Assembly: GCA_033060915.1 (NCBI GenBank)
Contig: CM065394.1
Location: forward strand, 38,078,501-38,142,500
Length of the DNA: 64,000 nt
From: Euryodendron excelsum
Lineage: Eukaryota; Streptophyta; Magnoliopsida; Ericales; Pentaphylacaceae
Reading direction: 5' to 3'
Positions 50,728 through 62,505 of the stretch are shown in pieces. The notes beneath the pieces are model-generated. The model made no database searches, had not been told where the DNA came from, and worked only from the letters and a program-made list of their open reading frames with translations. The position numbers and the translations under genes are program-made. Numbering within the stretch: position 1 is the stretch's first letter; every line of letters begins with the position of its first letter.

Positions 50728-51043
50728 ACTCTCTCCTTCTCTCTCTATCTCTATCTATCTTCCGTCTCTTTCTATTCTATCACTCTCACTTTTTCTTTTT
50801 TTTTTTTTTTTTTTTGTTTTGTTTTATTTTATTTTATTTTATTTTTCACTATCTCTTCAGCTAGGTAGGTAAAAACCCTTAGTTTTGTTTCCCCCATCAT
50901 GACTTCCACCTAGGTGTCAACTCTTATTGGTAAGGTAATTTAAGTCAAATTAAACTTATTTTACATAAATGCTAATGTATATAACTCTTAACCATGCAAT
51001 ACTATCATTACTTACCGAAGAAATTAAAAGTTAGGGTCTCACA
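48701..51043. mobile_element. Solo LTR 2 (2,343 bp, TSD TACCA) inserted in the gypsy RT
   Basis: It starts TGTCACACCC and ends AGGGTCTCACA, flanked by TACCA (48696-48700 and 51044-51048). Excision restores the RT frame. It is homologous to solo LTR 1 and includes a long CT microsatellite and T-rich tract at 50681-50850. No protein-coding content recognised. Confidence 0.9.
50681..50722. repeat. (CT)21 microsatellite in solo LTR 2
   Basis: Perfect CT run followed by interrupted CT and a T homopolymer (about 50797-50814). Confidence 0.95.
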
Positions 51044-52310
51044 TACCAGTTGGTCGATCTTGGGCAGAGAGAAATGGTCCTTGGGATATGCTTTGTTGAG
51101 ATCAATGAAGTCAACAAAGACTCTCCACTTGCCGTCTTTCTTCTTCACAACAACTGTGTTTGATAGCCAGTGGGGGTAGTAGACTTCCCTAATTGCACCA
51201 GCATCAAGGAGCCTTTTGATCTTTTCTATAACGGCATCTACATGTTGTGTAGCTGCCCTCCTTCCCTTCTTGACCACAGGTCGGCACTGAGGGTCTACGT
51301 TTAATCTGTGGCAGGCAATCTTCGCGACAATTCCAGGCATGTCGTAAGGCGTCCAAGCGAAGATTTTGATATAGTTCATCAGGAGCTTGATCAATGAATT
51401 CTCTTCGGTTTGGGATAGGGAAGCACTGATCACAACGTACTTCTCCTTTTGTCGATCTATGTGGACTTTCTTCAAGTCTTCAATTGCTTTCTTCTTTGGT
51501 ACCTGCCCGATGTCATCAATCGTGGGTGTGTCCTCGTGAAGCTCCATCATCTGTACTTTACCCACTTTTGCTTTCGTGGCACATGCCGTAAGGAAGCAAT
51601 GCTTTGCTGTAACTTGATCCCCTCTTATCTCTTGCACCCCCTCTAGAGAGGGGAAGTGAATTAGCTGGTGGTAGGAAGAGGAGATAGCCTTCATGGGATG
51701 TAACCATGTTTGGCCCATGATTGCATTGTATGGGGATGACACGTTGACCACCAGGAATTCTGTCTGTAGGGTAATCCCTCTAGCAGTCACAGGGATGGCC
51801 ACCTTCCCAAGTGGCCAAACTGGCTTGGAGCTAAACCCGATCATTAGATTGAGTGAGGGTTGGAGCTCGGTGTCCTTCAGTTCTAGCTTTTTGAAGAGGT
51901 CATAGTACATAACCTCGGAGGAGCTCCCCTGGTCAATGAGCAACCTTTTCACGTCATAACCTGCTAGGTGTAGAGTCACAACGAGTGCGTCATTGTGGGG
52001 GGGTCTTCTGTGAGATCTTTGTCAGTAAAAGTTATGGCCGCGGCACCATTGCTGACCTTGTCTTTTTTGGGAGGAGGGCCTATTTACAACACCTCTTTTA
52101 GGTGCTCGGCCTTTTGAAATCGGCCCGGTATCTGTGTCGGTCGATAGCTTCAGATTCTATCGATCCATGCAACACGTTGATCACTCGGACTAATTCAGTT
52201 TCGTCTTTTATTTGAGGGGGGGCCTTCAGCCTTGATTGCTTGGCCTCCCGTTTCATCTTTTCCCGCCTGGTGGCGTGGACTCCTCTTCTCCCTAAGAGGT
52301 TGGTACTCAT
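51044..52310 (-). pseudogene. Gypsy polyprotein fragment: gag C-terminus, aspartic protease, RT N-terminus
   Basis: The right part (about 52310-52098) encodes a gag-end peptide (KMKREAKQSRLK, ELVRVINVLHGS). A stop and a frame change at the C-run complementary to 52003-52009 separate it from the main frame. The main frame includes HLAGYDVKRLLIDQGSSSEVMYYDLF (protease catalytic LIDQGSS), FSSKPVWPLGKV, YNAIMGQTWLH, ATKAKVG, FAWTPYDMPGI, HRLNVDP and KIKRLLDAGAIREV. It ends with VVVKKKDGKWRVFVDF.DLNKAYPKD and SLPKIDQLV at the solo LTR. This is the protease-RT junction of a Tat/Ogre-type Ty3/gypsy element. The rest of RT beyond a short piece at 48587-48700 is missing, so it is dead. Confidence 0.88.
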
Positions 52311-53023
52311 ATCTACTTAGACCTTCCTACAGACGGTCCCAATTGTAAGTGAGATTTTTAGGAAGGCCTGGCCGATCACTCGAATCAATGTCGGTGAGTC
52401 TCTAACCTGTTGTAGAGAAATAAAAGAGTTAGAATGAGTCGATCCTCCTTGGGTCAATCACACTCCGACAATCAAGTTAGCAATGTTCACCAGAGCTAAT
52501 ACCAGAATAAAGGCTGTGAATACTATATAAATCTATTGTCCATACCTTGTTTCTTCATGATGTTGTGTTTTTATAGTATAGTGTTCTCGGTCGAGCCTAC
52601 TCATATAATCATGGCCTACCTTGTAAGCTTATGCTATTTAGAGTGGGTTGACTAGACAGGAATACACATTTTTTACCATGCTTAAGCTCGTCTGACCGGA
52701 CGTAAGCATGACCGTTGCATGCTATATCTCTTTCGCATTGAATGCGGGTCCGTTTCTCATTAAATGCGGCCGATAAAGCATTAAATGCCCTGAAATCCTT
52801 GACTCGGGTTATCCGGCTTGGGTTCGGATAATCTTTCTAATTGGATTGACCTGCAGTGCGGGCTTGAGTTACCTTTGTCGTGCCTCAGTTTTTAGGGTGT
52901 CCAAGGTCCTTTCAGCTCGGAGACCCTAAAGCACGAAACTCTGTCACTAGAACTCGTCCTCCTAGAAGGATAAGTGCGACTAGGTTTGAAAATTGGTTTG
53001 ACTAAGGGCATTTTAGAAAAATA
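52311..53023 (-). other. Gypsy leader remnant between LTR and gag end
   Basis: Non-coding; most of gag is absent. CTACAGACGGTCCCAATTGT at about 52326 resembles the 'gacggcgccaattg' words often seen in plant retroelement leaders. No intact ORF. Confidence 0.5.
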
Positions 53024-53033
53024 GGAGTCGCCA
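53024..53033 (-). other. Putative primer-binding site of the gypsy element
   Basis: TGGCGACTCC on the minus strand, located exactly between the long LTR-like region and the internal remnant. PBS-like TGGCGACTCC motifs are frequent next to LTRs of Tat/Ogre-type elements; the exact tRNA is not asserted. Confidence 0.5.
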
Positions 53034-53639
53034 CTTAGCTTGATTAAGGTGAGTTAGGGCACCTAAAGCTAAGTGTTAATTCGAAGATTAAACTTAGAGT
53101 TTTTGAAAATGATTTTAAAAATTCCCTGAAGAGAGGGTTTTTAGGAAAATAGGTTGTTTGATAACCTTTGGAAATATTTTAGCCCTTTTTGAAAATAACT
53201 CCATTTTGGTCTTTCAAAAACAGAAATCTATGGTCTGGGGATTGGTTACGTGTAGGGAAGATATCTTAAGATCATTATCCTACCCCGCCCTTTCGGTACC
53301 TACATGTCTAATCACCCTTTGTTCACTCACTAGAATAACCGGTTACCATTGTCCACTTAATATCCACTTTAGAACTTTGAAAAAGGGATTTAGTCATCAC
53401 TTTTTGGATGAATGATGCATGATGTAAGTTTTGGAAGAAGTTTGAAAATAATGGGGGTTTTGAAAGAGTTTGGAATAGAAATTTTGAATTGATTGAAATT
53501 TTAGAAAAGGGATTGGAGTTGAAATAAAAGTTATGACCGCACCATTTTAGGTTGCCTACGTATGTCATTTGGTGAGAATCAGGTCATTCGTAGTTCGAGC
53601 AAGAGCCCGATAGAAAACAGGCGCATTAGGGCCTTTGGA

Positions 53640-53790
53640 AGGTTTGAGGACACTTTGGGGTCTTTGAAAAAGTTTAAGACACTTTGAGGTCTTTGAAAAA
53701 GTTTTAAAACACTTTGAGATCTTTGAAAAAGTTTTAAAACACTTTGAGATCTTTGAAAAAGTTTTAAGACACTTTGAGGTCTTGGAAGTT
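53640..53790. repeat. 30-bp tandem repeat, ~5 copies
   Basis: The unit ACACTTTGAGATCTTTGAAA plus AAGTTTTAAA repeats with an exact 30-bp period around 53701-53790, with slightly longer diverged copies to the left. Confidence 0.9.
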
Positions 53791-54259
53791 TTGACTTGGA
53801 ATTGGATGGTGAAGTGTTTTGAAAATATTTTTGGATCAACTTGAGAGAGTTTTGGAAAATGCTTTGGCATGACTCAAGAGAGCTTGAAAGTTTTTTTACA
53901 GTCTTGTTTTGAAAACCTTGGAGGCATGTTTTGATGAATTAATTTTTGAAAGTGGTTTTTGGAAATGGCTAAGGGTTTGAAATCCTAATATGGACAACCT
54001 TAGAGGTTAATCTTAATTTATCACGTGTCCTTGGGATCTCTAATCATGAGAAGGCTAGGGACACCTTAGGTTTGTGACCTTTTGAAAATATTTTTGGAAG
54101 TGTCTTGAAGATGGAGTGTTGGAACATTTGAAGAGTTTATGGAGTTGGTTTCTTTGAAATCAAGAGAGTAGGAGGTATTGGAGAAATAGGTTATGAGAAT
54201 AGTTTGAAAATTGAATGATCTTTTGGAAAAAGGTTCAAGAGTTGGAACCTTGGAGTATA

Positions 54260-54567
54260 CCAACCTAGGTTGGGTTGGCCTAGGGTTAGGGGTAACCTAA
54301 AGTTAACTAACTTGGGTTAGGTTAAGTTACCTTAGGGTTAAGATGACCTATGGTTAACTAACTAAGGTTGGGTTAACCTAAGGTTAGGATGACTTAGGGT
54401 TAGGTTAATCTAAGGTGAATGAACTATGGTCATGTTAACCTAGGGTTGGTGAACTAGGGTTAAGTTAACCTAGGATTGGTGAATTAGGGTTAAGTTAACC
54501 TAGGGTTAGTGAACTAGGGTCAAGTTAACCTAGGGTTGGTCAACTAGGGTCAAGTTAACCTAGTTAG
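54260..54567. repeat. Tandem repeat of TAACCTAGGGTTRG words, 30-bp period
   Basis: Between 54419 and 54565 the unit GTGAACTAGGGTTAAGTTAA plus CCTAGGGTTG repeats about five times. The preceding 150 bp is a more irregular array of the same TAGGGTTA/TAACCTA words. It is palindrome-rich and superficially telomere-like, but not TTTAGGG. Confidence 0.85.
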
Positions 54568-55825
54568 ATTGGAGAATGGCTTTGAAAATTGTTTTGATGC
54601 ATTCTTGAAAAGAGTTTTGAAAAACAAAACATGTTATGCAAAAGACTTTGGTTGGCAATCTTTTTGAAGATCATTTTCATGAAAATTTTGACTCTAGTCA
54701 AGAGTATGGTTTGTATGGTTGGTATTTGGAAACCATTCCAAGGGAGGTTTCCTCAATGGCCATTATAACCTTTATCTTGACAAGAGTGGAGGTTTCAACA
54801 TAATGATGACAATTTTTGGGAAATCATTTTTGATGCAAAGATGAAGAGAATGCATTTTTAAGAATCATCTTTTGAGAAAGATTTTGAAAACCACTTTTCA
54901 AGGGTATCATTCCATCAAAAAAGGGTTCATATGACCAAACAAAAGAGGGACCACTCAAGAGAGGGTTCCATAGGGCCATTCCAACCACAACACTTGAAAG
55001 AATGGAAATCTTGAAAATTAGAGAAATGGAAAGCAACCTTCATGCAAGTTAAAATACAATGATGCCAAAATGAGAGTTAAAGGGTTAGTAGGGGCTCTTC
55101 TAAGGCATAATTTCTAAGGTCCCATCCTAAGCTTCAAGAAGCCAACTCTTAGAACAATTTTTGAAAGAAATGTAGAACTTGGAAATGGCATAAAATTAAG
55201 AGCAATGCAAGCATTGTGAAATATGGCAATAAGTATAAAATGAAGCCAAGCATACAAGACATGATCAAAATAGTAATATGCAAGGGGTCATGATTCATAT
55301 ACAAGGCTTTTAGGCTACACCACATAAACAAGGGGCTCCTAGGCCATACCATCTTAAAGTAGGCTGGTGAGAGGTCGCCCTACACGGTGGCTCTCACTTG
55401 CTTTCCTCTAGGCATGATCTAAGAGCCCTCTTGGCTCAAGCATGCAAGAAAAGGGGGTTGAAGATGGGGATTAAAATAGAGAATAGCTCAAGTAGGCTAG
55501 GGGAGAGAAGAGAAAAGTGGGGGAGAGCACAAATGTAAAAGGGATACCACCTTTTGCCTTTAACACACTTGTAGTTTTCAATAGATGTCTTGATTGGAAC
55601 TTGAGTGACTTCAAGAAGGCTTGAGCGACTAGAGTGGGGTGTGCAAGTGTGTATGAGGCCTTATATGTGGAGTGTATAGGCTTGAGAGGGGTAGAATCTA
55701 GCCTAAGTGTTGGAGGGGTGGAATATATGTAAGGATTCGAGCTTCTTGAGTGATTTCAGCAGAACTTCACATCAATTTTGGACTTGGAATATACAAAGGG
55801 GGAGACCTCTATTTATAGGCAATCT

Positions 55826-55900
55826 GGAACAAGCCTGGCGCATGTGCTACATGCGCATGGCCAAAATTTAGCCTTGCGCATGTAGGACATGCGCAGGTAC
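55826..55900. repeat. GCGCATGTRSWACATGCGC palindromes
   Basis: Two short palindromes (GCGCATGTGCTACATGCGC and GCGCATGTAGGACATGCGC) about 45 bp apart, each able to form a hairpin; a weaker GCGCATGTAGCATACGC follows near 55992. Confidence 0.7.
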
Positions 55901-56159
55901 TGTTCCATTGCCAGAATGGCACGTGACATCCTATGTACTGGTTAAATCTCGACTGTTAATCGAAAGTAGGTCGATCTGATCAAAATTTGAGCGCATGTAG
56001 CATACGCTCCATCACAGGGAAGTTTCGTCCAAACTTTACCTTTATAATTGAGTCAACCGGGAAGGTTTCGGGGGAAACGGTCGCACTCGGGATGTTCTTC
56101 TAGTGCTTTCGATGAACTTTCATGTTTTTGAAAAGTTTAAATTATGTTTGGAAGTGAGT

Positions 56160-56645
56160 GATATCGTCTCAGAAAATGTGCCAAAAAGGTCACTTTTGCA
56201 GAGCGTCTATGATACGTTCCCGGGGTGTTTGAAAGTGGCTGTTTTCGTTTCGTGTGATCGAGGCCTTCGAGAAGCGATCTATTCGATCGGACCGTACTGA
56301 TGGAAAGTACTCTAGAAATAATTTCAGGAATTTCCAAATTTACACATTTCTCAAGTCGTTTGATGGTGTGTTTTGATTAAGGAATCGGAGAAAAAGTCAA
56401 CCTTGGAGGAGTGTCTGTGAGACGCTCTAGGGGTCGCTGAAAGTTATAGTTTTCACACTGTACGATGGAGGGCTTTGGGAAGCGAACTATTCGATCGAAC
56501 CGTATTAATGGAAAGATCTATGGACGAGCTTTCGAGAATTCCCTGATTTACGCATTTCTCAAGTCGGTTGACGGTGTGTTATAACTAGGGAATCGGAGAA
56601 AAAGACGATTTACGCGGAGCGTCTGCGAGACGCTCCAGGGGACTT
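56160..56645. repeat. ~208-bp tandem repeat, about 2.3 copies
   Basis: GGAATCGGAGAAAAAG occurs at 56381 and 56589, followed each time by a GGAGYGTCTGYGAGACGCTC hairpin word. The earlier diverged copy has CAGAGCGTCTATGATACG. Shared words CTATTCGATCG, TTTCTCAAGTCG and GGTGTGTT recur at the same spacing. Confidence 0.85.
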
Positions 56646-57124
56646 TTATCGAGTCGTGTGAGTTTAGTGTCATAGGGTCCTCCTCGGGTTAAACAAGGGC
56701 GTGTGGTAAAACCCTCTGCTCGAAATCCCGAGGCCGGTGCTGTTTTGGGGCATATTTGGGCTTCTAGGGGTAAAACGGTCATTTTGACCAGGGTTGGCTG
56801 GGAATGTTTACGAATGGTTTGGTGTGTTGTGTTAAGTGTGTAGGGTTGTTCAGGGATAGTTTTAGGAGAGTCTTTTACCGTTCTGCAGGGTTTGTGCCGT
56901 GTTAAGGCGCTCAAGAGCAAAACGGTCATTTTGACTGGAGTGGGTTAGAATAAGATCGAATTTGGACCAAATGGTGTGCGGGGGACGCCTAATAGTTTAA
57001 CAATAATTTGGAAGGACGAACTTATCGCTTTGAGGGATTTTAAACTTTCCTAAAGTGTGCCTGGAGGCCCAAGGGGCAGGTTTGGTCATTTTTCACCGAG
57101 TCGGGCTAGCAGGCGCTGATGTTG

Positions 57125-57480
57125 ACCTAGGTGTTGGTTCCCGAGACCGCCCGATCTCGGAAAACTACCTGTGCGGTGCTGGTCTCCAAGAACGCCCATT
57201 TTTTGAGAACTACCTACACGGGTGGTGTTGATTTCTGAGAACGCCTGGTCCCAGAAAGCTACTTGGAAGGGTGGTGTTGGCCTCTGAGAATGCTCGGTCT
57301 CGGAGAGCTACCAAATGACGGACATTCTACGTTGGTGGGCTAGCAGGCGCCAGAAGTGAACCGTTTGGAATTTGATGAGGTGTTGGTTCCCGAGATCGCC
57401 CAATCCCGGGAAGCTACCTGGATGGCGTTGGTTTCCGGGATCGCTCGGTCCGAAAAGCTGCCTGGAATAATGGTGCTTAT
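57125..57480. repeat. ~48-50-bp GC-rich tandem repeat, about 6 copies
   Basis: The unit TTGGTTCCCGAGACCGCCCG...TCGGAAAACTACCTG recurs at about 57133, 57182, 57231, 57279, 57385 and 57430, with one gap. It is diverged. Confidence 0.8.
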
Positions 57481-57728
57481 GGCTCCCGCGGGTCTTTATG
57501 GGCTTGAGAAGCGACCAATTGGTTGGATTGGAGATTGAAAGGCTCATCTTGAGCCTGCATGTGTTGTGATGTTGTAAACCGAATCCGATTGGATAGGAGA
57601 TTGCCGAGCGGGTAAAAATGGGGTGCTTACAACCTTGATAAAGCCTGGGGTGCTCCCGCTCGCATGAACCCTCCTGGTATTCGTTGGGCCTGCCCTTTTG
57701 GGCTGGGCTCGGAGATTTACGACCCACA

Positions 57729-58901
57729 ATAAATAATTTAATGGGCTACTGGCATAATCCTAGCTAGTCAAATTCAAATCTTAGCTAGCTAGTATCCTTT
57801 CCATTTAGTTGAGTGAGATTTTGATGTTTTCCAATCACTAGATTCCCCTATTACTTAAGGCCTGGTTGGGTTGTTTTAAAAACAAATGAAATAGATAATT
57901 TCAAAATTAGCTGATTCCCACATAATGAAACCACTATGAATAATGTGGAGTAAAATTTTCATATAAAATCCAAATTCGGAAATTTCTTTTAATACAAATG
58001 ACTATCTAATCTAAAATGTGGAGTCATTTTTTCGGTGTGTACTGTAGATTGAGGCTGTGATTTTGTATATGTATATTTTTTGTTGTGTCATAGGTGGAGG
58101 TTGTTGTCTGTGTGTGCATATTTTTTTTTGGTTGCTAAAGAGTGTTTAGAGTTTTGACCAATTATTCTCTTAAGTTCGTGTAATACCACTATTCATACGA
58201 ATCACGAAAACTTTATACGTTGTATAAATAATAACTGACCACAAGTGATACGAGAAAAGATCAAACTTGACATGTCATAGTTCTAGCATGTGAACAAGAT
58301 GTCCAATGAATCACCCCTTGTGATTTTGCCATATTAAGTGGGTAGGCGGGTGACTTTTGAAATAGCTAGTAGCCTGTTGTCATTCTTCTCGTTTACATGT
58401 GGTACAATGGTTCAATGTAGGGAAAAAAGTATAGTAGTTAGATAGTATTAAGTTTGTTGGTAGTCATTCTTATCACATTCTGTCATTAGTATTTTTTATT
58501 TTAAATTCTCGCTATTTTTAATAATTTTAAATTGATAATGTAATAGAGCACCACATGTCACAATTTAATAAGAATAACTACACAACTCAGAACTACCTAT
58601 TTTTCAACAATTTTATGCGTGGTTGGTGTAGAATCATTTGGTGAGTTGTGATTTTTATTTATTGTCTCTCTCTTTCTCAAACACGATACATGATAAAGAA
58701 GGCAAGAGAAAGAAAAAAAAAAAACAAAAAACGATTTGAAAACCACAAAGTATCCCCCGTAAGGCTGGAACGGCTGGGCGCCGCCGGGGGAGGGGGCGGG
58801 GGTTCAGGCTTTGTCTGGCGCGGATCTGGTGTGGGTGGGCGTATTGCATTAAATTAAGGGGTTTGTGCAAGAGAAGAAGTCTAGCCATAGGCGTGATGAA
58901 T
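57729..58901. other. Gene-free AT-rich spacer
   Basis: No gene recognised. A short GC-rich patch (GGGCGCCGCCGGGGGAGGGG, about 58777) gives chance ORFs on both strands. Confidence 0.45.
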
Positions 58902-59058
58902 GGTTACTCGTCGTTTGATTCGTGCCACATCAGCTAGGGCCCATCATGATGGCTTCAATTGATGTGATGCATGATCGGCTCCATTTAATATAATGCGAAT
59001 CAAAATAATGCGAATCAAAAAGCGAGTAATTGAAACGTAAATCGAACGACGAGTGACC
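58902..59058. repeat. Short inverted-repeat element (possible MITE)
   Basis: The arms GGTTACTCGTCGTTTGATT (58902-58920) and, reversed, GGTCACTCGTCGTTCGATT (59040-59058) match at 17 of 19 positions around a 119-bp loop that contains ATAATGCGAATCAAA-type short repeats. No certain TSD. Confidence 0.65.
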
Positions 59059-62000
59059 GTCCGCCTTGCCGTGGTTAGCATTTCATTTGTGCAAGAATTA
59101 GTAGGTGATTCAAAAACTATTTTCTGCTAGACAAGGGTGTCCGTAAAGCTTCCCTATCTAATGAATAGGGAGCCTGATTTAGAACAGAATGAAAAGAGAA
59201 AAAGTATCGCACCATCGCTCAAAGTAATCAAATTTTATTCCGGTCCAGTGCAAGGTTTGATAAGATCAAACTGATTGGGGAGGATCACGATTGACTAGAG
59301 ATGAGAGTGGCCACCAATGAAGCTAAATATATTAACTGGTACCAAATTATAATCTACTTAATTACTTATTTTGTTTGTAAAAAACACCCATTGATCTAAA
59401 CTAAATAAAATAATCCACAAGTGAACTTGTTGACAATTATCACCACAAGCCCATAACTATATCTCCACTCCAATCATAAAAGTGCAACAAATAAACATAA
59501 AGCAAATCCCCCCCAAGTTGACCACAACCATCATCAAGCTCATGGGTATAGAGAGAGGGGGAGTTACAGATACATACATATTGGCTATAGATATAGCAAT
59601 TTTCTTTCTATAAATATTCATGGTTATGTTAATATGTAATGAGAATTGTGACCTGAGTAAGGCTGCTCCAATGCATGGATTAGTTTCATTGAGGTGTGAA
59701 ACGTCAGGTGCATATTCGGAAAATTTGAAAATAATAATTCTTTCGTTTAACATTGGCTAATGACTCCAGTGAAATAATCGAAAGGGTAATGTTATACGAA
59801 GTTACATACATACTGCATACTTTTCATACGCTAGGAGTGGAAGTACATGTGTGCCCATTATACTCATTAACCTGGACAAAAGTTTAGTAGTTAACTAATA
59901 TTGACTGTTCAGTATTTATTCCTATTAAATTATAATATGTAGTGTTTTATTACATTAATAACTTGAATTTGTTTTTAATAGAAATTTTTTAATGAAATAA
60001 ATAATACATGGCAAAATTTGATAGACATAAACTATTTAATTACTGGACTTCTTTTCCACTAACCCTATTAGTTCCACTAATTCCATTATTTCCACTAATC
60101 CTATTATTACAAGATTGATATTGCAACAAATTAAAAGTCTAAAGACTTAATTATTAAAAATGAGTAATTACATTTTACTTCCTTATAATTTGAATAAAAA
60201 TCACATGACCCCTATGGTTTAAAAGTGAATACATAACTCTTCCGTGATTTGAATTAATTTGTAAAATAGATAGAAATCGTTACAATCAATAGCAATTCTG
60301 TCATAGGAGTATTCTCGTAGTTTTCTCTCTCCATAATGGTAATCAAAAAGACGATTTTGTCATTTTATATCAAAGTAAAGGGTTGTTCTTTGTAGAAAAG
60401 TTTTTGTCATTTCACCAAGTTTGTCAAGTTTTTATCCATTTTATAAATAAGTTTAAACCACGAGAAATTATTTAGTATTCCTGAAGCACCAGCTGTGCCT
60501 ACTCCACCACTCAGATAGTGGTAGGATTTCCTTGCTAGGTGGGGAACACATCTCTATGTGAGTGAAAGAGTAGAGACAGCTAGTACACCAAAGCACTGAA
60601 TAATCTCTCATAAAAGTTATGTGTTCATTTTTAAATTACATAAAAATTATGTGATTTTTGATTAAACCATAATGGAATAAAATGTAACTAACCTTGTTAA
60701 AAATAAAAATAAAAATAAATATCATAAAATATAATTTTATGTATAGTCCAAAAGTATAAAGTGTAATTAATCCAAGTCTCCTTTAGCTTCTAATCGATCA
60801 CCAATGCTGTAATGCAAAACAAAAAATAGTAGTGTTCTGTCACTGTTGTAAAAGTCACATAAGCATAACCATTATTTGACAATTGGTATATTAATTTGAC
60901 AGAAGTTAGTTGAAAAACGATTAAGGGTGACCCACTAATCGGCTTATTCTCATGCTTAAGAATGATGTTTGAAGTTTGATCACTTTTTACGTTTTTTTTT
61001 TTTATCAATTATTATTTATACAATGTATGAGATTTATATAATTTGTGTAGACATTAGCCTTACACGAGATCGAAAACAAAAATAAAAAAAAGTTTCTTTA
61101 TCTTCTTTTGCCTATGACTATCGATCTTATTAAATTGAAGCGAAGCTTGGGCAACGAGAAGAAAACCAGCGCTTGGAATAATCGTTTGAATTGCTATATA
61201 TTCATATTAATGTAGCTTTTATAGACGGGAAAAAATCTTATGGAGGGTCTCCAACGAGAGATATAATGTGTAGTGGGCTATAAACAAAAACTTGGAACAA
61301 ATTAACTTCAAAACCCAGGAAGATAATTTTCATGTTTGTTATTTGTTTATGTTTTTTCAAGTCTCCTCCAAAGTCACATAGAGCAAGAGGGGATTCGGGT
61401 CCGTGAGAACATTCTCTTTTAAAAGATTTGAAAGTAAGAACGTCTCTAAAGTGCATATATATATTTAAATAAGTGTCATATTTGTATATTTATATAATCT
61501 ATTTAAGTAATTTTATTTTTTGGATACTTGAATTCCATGCATGTTTAATTGTATCTATTAAATAGAAGAAAAATATCCTGAAAGAAAGAAAACAAGAGTG
61601 GTCCGGTGCAAGAACGTGAGAAATGATCAATTGCAACGTCCAACAGCAGCTGAAAATAGAGACAAAACAATGCAATAGCATGAGGAATGATCAGGTGCAA
61701 CGTGCAACAAAAGCAGGATGGATCTGCGCACTGAAAAAAATCAGTACGCGAATGACCGGCGGATCCATATTGAAATCTCGCCAGTTCGCCATTCAATCTG
61801 TAGTTCGACTCCCCTGGCGAACTAGGTTCTCCCCTTTCCTTTCCCACCACCGATTATCATTTACTACCATCAGCCACCACCCGTTACTACCACCTACCAC
61901 TACCACCTCCGGCCACCAACGCCGCCCATCAATACTAATGAATATTTTTAATACAAAATTAATAAAAGATAATTAATATTTTTTTAATTTAAAATAAATT

Positions 62001-62505
62001 ATAAAAAATTAACAACAAAAATAAATAACAAAAAAATAAAAACTGATATCGTTAACAAATGGGTTAAAACACCTTAGGGGTTAATGTTAAGCCTTCGTCT
62101 ATTTGATTTAGTTAGTTAGACACATTCAAGACAAGGTTCTATGGTGCATTCCATTTATCAATGATAATCTTAGTAATCAAGAGACCTGCAAGATCTACTG
62201 CTATCAGATATGGCAAGAGTTAAATCCAAAGAGTAAAGGGGTGTTAAACCTATGACTTTTTATTAACTTATTACTTAAACTTATAATTTTTTTAAATTGC
62301 GTTTAGCTCTTGTAAAAAAACAATGACTTTTTAGATCTAACTTAAAATTTTAAAAAACTATTTAAATAAGTGACAATTGTAAACTAAGCTTACCCTGACG
62401 GATTATGACTTTTTTTTTTTTTTTTTTAAAAAAGCAATCCAAAGCCCCCCAAGGTATTGTTGTTTTCTTTCCTTAGCACCACAAATTCATATATATATAT
62501 ATATA
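59059..62505. other. Gene-free AT-rich spacer
   Basis: No gene recognised. An AGGGTAATGTTATAC word at 59783 matches the left end of the MITE family seen at 31811 and 38816. A small array of TTCCACTAATYC(C/T)ATTA words lies at 60052-60110. A plus-strand ORF at 61623-61976 has no recognisable domain. Confidence 0.45.

Larger units (their letters stand above)
48587..52310 (-). mobile_element. Ty3/gypsy internal region remnant (gag end, protease, RT start), split by a solo LTR
   Basis: Minus-strand internal region running from about 52310 down to 51044 and then 48700-48587 once the nested solo LTR (48701-51043) is removed. RNase H and integrase are absent because the element ends at the Helitron breakpoint. 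Confidence 0.88.
53034..57728 (-). repeat. Very long (~4.7 kb) LTR-like region of the gypsy element, rich in tandem repeats
   Basis: In element orientation it would begin TGTGGGTCGTAAATCTCC at 57728, where composition shifts sharply from GC-rich to AT-rich, and end beside the primer-binding-site motif at 53033. An alternative start is TGTAAGCACCCC at 57631. It contains at least four tandem-repeat families (listed separately). Ogre/Tat elements are known for LTRs of this size. With the other LTR absent, the boundaries are inferred. Confidence 0.55.

Noticed and set aside
53565..53870. 101- and 86-codon minus-strand ORFs with repeated SVLKLFQ/KCFKTFS peptides
   Set aside because: Arise from the 30-bp tandem repeat; not a gene.
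61545..61976. Overlapping ~100-117-codon ORFs on both strands
   Set aside because: Low complexity (His/Pro/Thr-rich from CCACCA words), no domain.
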